A stretch of 64,000 nt of DNA from Nageia nagi. Its lineage: Eukaryota; Pinophyta. This document shows, piece after piece, positions 56,578 through 64,000 of this stretch. Each line of letters begins with the position of its first letter. Position 1 is the stretch's first letter. The position numbers and the translations under genes were made by a program. The stretch lies in assembly GCA_050084985.1 (NCBI GenBank), contig JBITNC010000001.1, forward strand, positions 162,564,001-162,628,000, written 5' to 3'. Below the pieces are notes generated by a model that did not search any database, had not been told where the DNA came from, and saw only the letters and a list, made by a program, of their open reading frames with translations.

Positions 56578-58140
56578 ACAACATAGTACTCTATGCTCAC
56601 ATTATTCATAAAATAAATGCATCAAAAACAAATAAGGAAATTATTCTTTCATAACATCAACATTCTCCCAATTAGCGAAAGACTCAGAGTATTAATCCCA
56701 TTGGATCCTACACTCCCTTATTTCCTTATTCCTCAACTTCATGGTTCTAAAACCATTAACTCTTGGAGGAAGTACTTCAATGGTCATCAAATATGCCATC
56801 TACAAATTTGTTAAATCCAAAACATGTGAGGGATCAACAATATATTTCTTAAGTAGAGATATATGAAAGATACCAAGAATCTTTGATAGAGTAGGTGGTA
56901 AGGCAAGTTTATAGGCAACTAGACTTATTTTTCTTATAATATCAAAAGATGCTACAAATCATGGATCCAATTTAGTAGATTTTATGACACTTTTCATAGG
57001 ATGAACTTGTAAGAATTCTTGTGGAGTTATTTGAAAATCAACATAACTCTTTTGATGATCGAATACTTCTTTAAGCCTTTTTTGAATCATTTTGAGTTAC
57101 TTCTCCATTTTATTTAGATGATATGGTACAATCACTATTTGATCATTTGAATTATCTCACAATAATGGAATCCTACACTTCTTTCCATATATCACCTCGA
57201 AAGGTGCCATCTTTAAGGATGAGTGATAAGAGTTATTATAAGCGAACTTAACCAAGTACTAGTAATCTTCCTATTTAATTTTTTGGTCCCTACAATACAT
57301 ATGCAACCTGTATTCAAGGACCTTATTAACCTGTTCAATTTGAGTATCTATTTTTGGATGATATGCTAAAATCATTTTCAATTTGGTACCTACAACCTAA
57401 TGTAAGATTCTCCAAAATTGAGAAGTGAACTTGGGATCCCTATCCACAACTATCACTTTAGGAAACCCATGTAATTGAATAATATTCTAAATTAAATTAT
57501 GTGTAATAGTTGAAGCATCATTTATTGTGTTTACCAAAATAAAATGAGCCACTTTAGTGAGATAGTCAACTATGAAAAAGATGGCATCATGATGAAATCT
57601 CATTTAGGCAGACCAATAATGAAATCCATTGATATCTTTTGCCATTTTTGTGTGAGAATATCATGTGGATAAGACAAACCACCTAGATGTTAATGCTCTG
57701 CTTTAACATTTTTACATTCCAAGAACTTAGTTACAAACTCATTAACATCCTTCTTTATTCCACACCAATAAATTTTTTTTTTGAGATTTTCCCATATTTT
57801 TGCACCACCAAGGTGACCAAAAAAATGAGACTAATGTGCTTCTTGCATGATTATTTTTCTAATACCACTAGTATCTAGAATAACAATCCTATCTTTAAAG
57901 TATAAAAATTTATCCTTACTCCCAAAATCCTTAATCGAAGGATCAAATTTTCCTAATTTATTATCAATCTTAAAATAATAAGCATCATAATTTTGAATTT
58001 CCTTAACCTGATCTAAGAGATCAAAATGACTTTTTATCATAGCTTTAAGGTGTTTGCATCTACTTAAAGCATCCATAACCATATTTTTGTATCCCTTAAT
58101 GTAATTTATCCCAAATTCATATTCAACCAAGAACTCCATC
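56578..58140 (-). pseudogene. Integrase of the large gypsy element
   Basis: From about 57900 leftwards the minus strand gives IRKIIMQEAH, HFFGHLGGAKIWENLKKKIY and VTKFLECKN (the HHCC zinc-binding region, partly changed). Then come SMDFIIGLP (first Asp, about 57630), a broken middle, and an AFNNSYHSS-MAPFE-YG-like region near 57260-57170 with frameshifts. The upstream frame 58139-57831 covers the RNase H/integrase linker. Decay is strong and the second Asp and Glu are not readable. Confidence 0.75.
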
Positions 58141-58610
58141 CATCTTCTTTGGTATGCATTAAGGTCATTTTGAGTAAAAATATACCTTAAGCTTTGGTGA
58201 TTAGATTTTAACTCAAAAAGTTACCCTAATAAATAATGCCTCCAAACCTTTAGTGCATGAATAATAGCTTCCAATTCAAGGTCATATGTAGCATAATTCA
58301 TTTCATGAGTTTTTAACTTGTGAGATTCATATGCATAGGTATATCATTATGAGACAATACACTACCTAAACCAAGTAAATAAACATCAATACATATAATA
58401 AAATCTCCAAAAGGATATCGTATGGCAAGAACTAGAGCATTTGTGAGTTTCTCCTTTAGGGTTTCAAAGATTTTTTCATATTTTTTAGTCCACTTAAAGG
58501 CTTGATTTTTCTTTTGAAGACTTGTAACAAGATTTTCTATTCTAGAGAAATCCTTTAAAAAACATCGGTAATAACCTACAAGGCCCATAAAACTTCTTAG
58601 CTTATTCATG
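58141..58610 (-). pseudogene. RNase H of the large gypsy element
   Basis: The frame 58609-58313 starts NKLRSFMGLVGYYRCFLKDF, the thumb/connection region (LRSFLGLAGYYRRFI), then FKWTKKYEKIFETLKEKLTN and FIICIDVYLLGLGSVL, where RNase H has DAS-GLG-VL (DAS is here DVY). The next frame reads NYATYDLELEAIIHALKVWR, HYLLG, a stop, then YIFTQNDLNAYQRRWMEFLV and MDALSR. The order and wording are standard for chromovirus RNase H. Confidence 0.88.
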
Positions 58611-59140
58611 TTGGTTGTAGTAGACTAACTCATGATGGCCTTGATCTTTTTGGTATCAACTAACACACATTTAGTTGAAATTATATATCCCAAGTACTGA
58701 ACTTGTAAGATATAAAATTCACATTTGGAAAGTTTTTCGTAAAGCTAATGTTTTCTTAATGCTTCTAAAACCGATTTTATATTGCAGTCATATTATTATT
58801 TATTTATTAAATAAATTAGAATATCATCTAAAAATACCAACATAAATTTATCCAAATACACCCAAAATATGTTATTCATGAAAGCAGCAAGTGCATTGAT
58901 TAATCCAAAAGGAAGCACAATAAATTCATAATGAACATATCTAGTTTTAAAAGCTATTTTATGTATGTTATAAACTTTTGATTCTTAGTTTATGGTATTA
59001 AAATCTTAAATCAATTTTCAAAAATATGGGAACATCTTTAATTTGATTTAATAAATCATCGATTCTCAACAAAGGGTATTTGTTCTTAATCGTGAATTTA
59101 TTCAATAATCGATATATAAGCACAAGGATCCATGCTTCTT
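58611..59140 (-). pseudogene. Reverse transcriptase of the large gypsy element
   Basis: The minus strand reads [20 protein letters not shown] at about 59110-59050 (motif Y-R-x-L-N-K-x-T-I-K-N-x-Y-P-L-P-R-I-D-D-L). After a frameshifted stretch comes [16 protein letters not shown] (about 58930-58880), then [16 protein letters not shown] (about 58850-58805), the catalytic F-x-D-D-x-L-I-Y. Stops and frameshifts separate these blocks. Confidence 0.88.
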
Positions 59141-59879
59141 TTTCACAGAGGATTGGAGCATCCCAAGGGGACATACTAGGCTTGATTAGAAAGTTTTACA
59201 ATATATCCTAAAGCTACACCTTTAGCTCCTACATCTTGATTGTTGTCATTCTATAAGGAGTTTTTGAAATCAGCTCTATGCTAAGAATTAGATCGATAGA
59301 GAAATTAAATTATCATTTTGGAGGTAACATTGAAAGTGTTTAGGAAAAATGTCTTGAAATTATTACAAAAGGGAATGGTGTTGAAAGATTTTCTCTTTTG
59401 AATTATTTTTTCCACTTCCTTAATCTTTACTACATAAATTAACCCACCCTTTTAGATAGTTCTTTTAAACTACATAGAAGTAAGAAGATAGGGGTTTCCA
59501 CTACCTTTATCATAATTGTTTCTTTGTATTTACAAGTTGAGATCAATGAATTCATTCCAACTTTAGTGAAACTCAACAAAGCTTTATGAGATCTAAGCCC
59601 ATTCATTCCTAGAATAACATCAAAGGAATGTAAAGGTGCTACTTATAGATCCCACTCTACTACTCCTTTAGGTAACTTAATTTCAATGTTTCTAAAATAT
59701 TGATTAACTAAGCAAGTTTTTCCAAATCCATACTTGAATAACCACCCTTTTGTCAAAAATTCTTACGCTTTTGAAACATCTCTTATAATTGAAGAAAAAA
59801 TAAAACTCTTTATTGCACCATAATCAATAAGAATTTTAAATATTTTATCAAACATTATACCTAAAATCTACATAGGCAT

Positions 59880-61130
59880 TACTTGACCATTCAAGTTAGC
59901 CTTGTTGATTGCTGCAAAGATCTTATGTTCAGAAAAACTCTTCTTTTTTGGGCACTTATTTGCAAAATGATTAGGTCCACCATAAACCCAACATACTCCT
60001 TTCTTTGGTCCCTGACTCTTATTTTGATAATTATCTCTTGGTGCTTCATTCCTCTTTTCTTGAAATTTTTTATTTTATGTCTAATCCTAATTTTTATTTT
60101 TCCTAATTTTTATTTTTCTAAGGATTTTTCTTATTATTGCCATCATTTCCATTATTTTTATTTTGGGGTTGATTTTGATTTTGTTGGAAGTTATTTGCTT
60201 TGAACCTTTTATTAGTTTGTTGCTGGTCTTTTTTCCATTTGAGAAACCCTTTATTGTTCATATTTATCATCTCCTACTTTTCATCTTTGTTCAAAATGCT
60301 ATAATTCATAAAGGGTCTTTTGGCCTCTTAAGTTACTTTCTCTATATCAAGCTAGGTCATATGTTTTTTCTAGCTTTTATGGTTTATGTGTATTTACTGC
60401 TATTTTGATTCTAGCATCCAAACCCATAATAAATTTACGAACCTTCAATTCATTTTTATCCTCAGGTAGGTATGTATTATAACAATTTAATAAATTTTTG
60501 GTGATACTATTCCACTGATAAATTTCCTTGTGAAGGATGTAAAATTCATCATACTTTTTAGAATAAAATTGTTTTGTGATATATTACTTCTTAAAATAAA
60601 CATTGAAATCCTACCACTTAAGGTTCACACCTTGGATATTTGTTGAGCTTTGTAGGAGTTCCACCATTATAAGGTAGGTCCAAGAAAAGTTCACTGTAGC
60701 CCAATCAATTTGAGCTTCAAATGAAATATTCTTCATGGAGAATTATGTCTCCATTTCTTCCAAACAATCCTTAAAAACTTCACCTGCATATTTTTCATTA
60801 AATCTTAAAACTAGGAACTTCTTCAAATCTTTCACAAGTACTTGATCTACCTTAGATTTATAGGGTCAAAATTATTATTACCAACCCTTTCCTCATTATC
60901 ATTGACATTATTTTGATTATTGGGATTTTGCTTTCTATTCATCAATGTTCCAACATTTCTTGTTATTTTGCCAATTGCTCTTGCAATCTTAAAATGGAAA
61001 CATTTTTAGTTCAAGCTCTGGATGTTTCTTCATTCTTATTAGTTTGAGAAATATTTCCATAGGAATATGCTTTGTTGGTATTTTTTCTTGAAGTATTCCT
61101 TATATTAGTGATCATATGTACTAAAAAAGG
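59880..61130 (-). pseudogene. gag region of the large gypsy element
   Basis: At about 59992-59942 the minus strand reads GVCWVYGGPNHFANKCPKKK, a CX2CX4HX4C zinc knuckle whose second Cys has become Tyr. Upstream is a Q/N-rich stretch (FKANNFQQNQNQPQNKNNGN near 60200-60125) and lysine-rich sequence. The capsid core between there and the primer site is interrupted by many stops, and its start could not be fixed. The protease region (59880-59500) is unreadable as motifs. Confidence 0.65.
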
Positions 61131-61200
61131 ACACAAAAGGTTTAATTTAGATTTATGAAATTATTTTATTTTTAGGAAGCATTTTTCCTTATGAATCTAA

Positions 61201-61215
61201 TGCTCTGATAGCAAA
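61201..61215 (-). other. Primer-binding site of the large gypsy element
   Basis: Minus strand TTTGCTATCAGAGCA directly follows the 5' LTR end (GGATGTTTCA). It contains TATCAGAGC of the initiator tRNA-Met complement with one change before it. Confidence 0.85.
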
Positions 61216-62894
61216 TGAAACATCCATCTAATTCTACATAAAAAAGTTAGTATGAATTTTTTTGTACACATCCATAATAACACTTAAATTCTTTTATTAA
61301 AAATAACTTTTGGCAATTCCACATTTGAGTTTTAGATTAGTCACTATAGATGACCCCCAAGTGGATGAGGTTGATCAAAAACCATAAGTTCCAAGTCACA
61401 TGGTAGCTATTTCTTCAAACATCTCCCATGTTCATTTTATTAGCACTTGTAGTTCTAACATGTCCCATGATAGAAATATCCTTATACCATTCATGACCTT
61501 TGGATTCTTCTTAGGGCCATGCTCCTAAGAAGGGATACACATTTCTTGATCATCATTCATGCTACCCCATGAAGTGATCTTAAGTATAATCCAAGTGAAT
61601 CAACTTCATTTCACCTCTTGTGATTTGAATTTGATGTCAATCTCATTACAATGAGACTAATTTAAGTACTTTTACCTACCCATAATACTCATAAAGGACC
61701 ATCACTATTCCATGTAGTAATTATCTACTTATATTTCTTGTAATTAATACATTTTATATAAATAACGTACTCATTATTTCTTAGCTAAGTGTTTATGGAT
61801 TGTGGTAAAACTAGAATCTCTTCTTTTCTAAGTTTTACTATGCACCTAAGGATTCATCTACTTGTTTTGTACTTTTAGTGAAATATCATCCACTTAATGT
61901 AGATCTTATTATAGGATTTTTAAGAGCCTATGCTATGAAACTACAAAATGGAGCTTGATCATTCCAAATATGATTTTAGCTTATGTTGAGTTTTTCAATT
62001 TAATTACCTTACAATTACTTTAAGGATTCAATCATGTTGTTTTCTTTTTAACTCTTTAGAATATCTATTATCTTCTAAGTTAATAAATTGCACTCTAAAT
62101 AACTTGTTTAAGGTTTAAATGATTTTCATTTGATCAATTCATTTAAAAATAAAATGCATTCATTCTCATATGTAGATGAAAGGATACTAATTTCATTCAC
62201 AATCTCATTTCCATATCTTAAATCATTTACAAATGTATTTATAACTCACATTTACTAAATGCAAATTTAAAATAAAGTAACCTCTTTAAAACATTTATCA
62301 TAATCAAGTGTACTTCATAAATTACATTTTTTCTCATCTCAATGAGTTTAGAAAATCATTAATATCCTTTTTTACAATACATGAAATATACAATTGCTAT
62401 CTCATTGCAGAACTTGGCCAATCTCTTCATGTGGAAAGTGAGCCTCTAGTATGTATGTAAACTTTAGGTAGATCAAATTAGCACTTCGTTTTGAGTTCCA
62501 AATGCATCTCATTGACATATCAACTATAATGCAAAGTAGGTAATGTAAAATAAGTTCATAATAAGAACTTCCCTTCTTAGCTTATCATGAATGTACATCC
62601 TTCTCGATGTGTTAAAATTCAAGTATATCATCATAAACTCCAAGTTCTTGTTAACAAATATACAATAATGATGCAAGCAAATCTCATGCATTTTCCCATG
62701 GTCTAAAGTATGTATATGTTTAAATTTACAATACTTGTAAATAAAAACATGTATTTGCATAACATTTCATTTTATGAATGCATTTATATTTCCTTTATAA
62801 AGATAAATAATAGATTCATTCAAAAATTAAATTATTTATACATATAATCTATTTTGTATTTTATTTTTCAAAATAGAAATTAGATTAAATAAAT

Positions 62895-62969
<75 letters not shown>

Positions 62970-64000
62970 GCATCGTACACCATGTGCCATGCTTCTTACC
63001 CCCACTAATTAACATATAACAAGAAGGGGGAAGGGCTAGGTGCACCATGCGTTGACTCCAACTCACTCCCCTAACATGGTGGGAAAAAGGATGGGTGTTG
63101 GCACACACCATGCTTGGTCTCCCCACCCCACCTTTACATAGCCTACAGGGCTAAGGCAAGGTCAACTGCCATGCCACTCTCCTCTCCTCTTGACCCTTTT
63201 ATTTAGGCCATAGAATAAATAATACACACACACACACACACAAAGTTAAGTAAAAAAACATATTTTAATGTAAAACTAAATTTCAGTTTAAAATATAATA
63301 TTATAAATCTAGTTTTACAAAAAAAACTATAATTATTATTATTATTTTTTTTTATTAAACATAAAACATTTTATAGGGGTTTCTATGAACTCTTCATGAT
63401 CTTCTTATCTTCTAAGCTATTGGGTTCTCATACAAGATCTAATTACCAAAAAAACCCCAATTATTTGTAACCCCAAAACTAAAATCAAATGCATTTTCAT
63501 AGAATAAATGAACCTAGGATGTAGATTTTAAAATATATGGTTTTTTTTTGGTTTCATCTAGATTATTTTTCTAGAAAGGAAAATAGTAAACATGCATTTA
63601 AAATACAATTTTTTTAATAAAAACCATAAAGTATTTTATAATTTGATGCTTGTTTTCTATCTCATGGGTTTAATTAAACTAACATTCATTTCAAATTTAA
63701 ATGGGTAAACTATCTTTGAAAAATGCAATACCCAGAACCAATACTTGTTCTTAAAAATTACAACAATCAAATTTCATTTTGTAGAAATAAACAAAAACTA
63801 GCATGCATAAAGAAAACCTAAAATTTGCAAGCAAATCCTTTTGTATTTTCCTCCTCCAACAATGCAAGCTCAATCCAAAATCCAAGAGTGTGCAAGCTCC
63901 AAAAATATTACCAAAAATCCACACAATGTAGCATACAAAAGAGCATTTTGTAGTTGCAAAAAAATTGCCAAGGTTGCAGTTACAAAACCTCTTCAAAAAA
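61216..64000 (-). repeat. 5' LTR of the large gypsy element, cut by the window edge
   Basis: 2785 bp are present. Compared with the left LTR it has an extra segment of about 35 bp near 61265-61300, a longer TA run (62899-62969) and a CA microsatellite (63223-63242). The GC-richer block at 62980-63210 corresponds to 54870-55125. Confidence 0.92.
62899..62969. repeat. TA microsatellite in the 5' LTR
   Basis: About 35 TA units with one TATTATA interruption; the left LTR has about 13 units at the same place. Confidence 0.95.

Larger units (their letters stand above)
53435..64000 (-). mobile_element. Ty3/gypsy retrotransposon with about 3.1-kb LTRs
   Basis: Direct repeats at 53435-56560 and from 61216 to the window end flank a 4.65-kb interior. 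The minus strand has a primer site TTTGCTATCAGAGCA at the right repeat and a purine tract TTTTGAGGGGGGAAGGA before the left repeat, so the element reads right to left. Gag zinc knuckle, RT, RNase H and integrase traces follow in Ty3/gypsy order, all heavily interrupted. RNase H/integrase wording (YDLELEAIIHALKVWRHYLL, DLNAYQRRWMEFL) is typical of plant chromoviruses. The right LTR is cut by the window edge, so its target duplication cannot be checked. Confidence 0.92.

Overview
The window is nuclear DNA from a land plant, AT-rich by eye (roughly 70% A+T) and packed with old transposable elements around one recognisable host gene. The plant-type LTR retrotransposons (Ty3/gypsy chromovirus-like, Tat-like and Ty1/copia), a CACTA transposase-associated domain, many plant-style pentatricopeptide (PPR) gene scraps and a plant-type U1-C gene with introns support this. 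A large, repeat-rich genome such as a gymnosperm would fit, but I cannot fix the lineage from the sequence alone.

Layout. 1-3 kb: two convergent decayed reading frames; the left one belongs to a transposase-like family I recognise by its motifs but cannot name. 6.4-11.2 kb: a minus-strand LTR element whose internal region carries an unrecognised long reading frame and no visible pol. 11.3-14.4 kb: a minus-strand copia remnant (gag, protease, pre-integrase). 15.5-27.1 kb: PPR pseudogene fragments. One of them is split by a small LTR element (17714-26719), whose 3' LTR is itself split by a near-complete Ty3/gypsy element (19554-26441) flanked by a perfect 5-bp duplication, ACTAT. 28-31.4 kb: a copia-like LTR, microsatellites and a DUF4283/zinc-knuckle remnant on the minus strand.

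32.6-37.4 kb: the only intact gene, U1 snRNP protein C. Five coding exons splice to 272 residues, with three telo-box motifs about 2.2 kb upstream of the ATG.

38.6-44.8 kb: two tandem duplications, then Tat-like gypsy RT and protease remnants (minus strand), a copia RNase H end with polypurine tract and LTR (plus strand), and a histone H2A-like fragment. 46.7-52.2 kb: a field of PPR fragments ending in a frame-preserving 111-bp tandem array, with a CACTA transposase-associated domain among them. 53.4-64 kb: a minus-strand Ty3/gypsy element with unusually long (about 3.1 kb) LTRs; its right LTR runs off the window.

Apart from U1-C, every protein-coding trace is broken by stop codons or frameshifts. 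No tRNA, rRNA, CRISPR array or prokaryotic-type operon was seen. The most rewarding items are the two-frame element at the left edge, the unknown frame inside the 6.4-11.2 kb element, the layered insertion at 17-27 kb, the H2A scrap beside a copia LTR, and the 111-bp PPR tail array.
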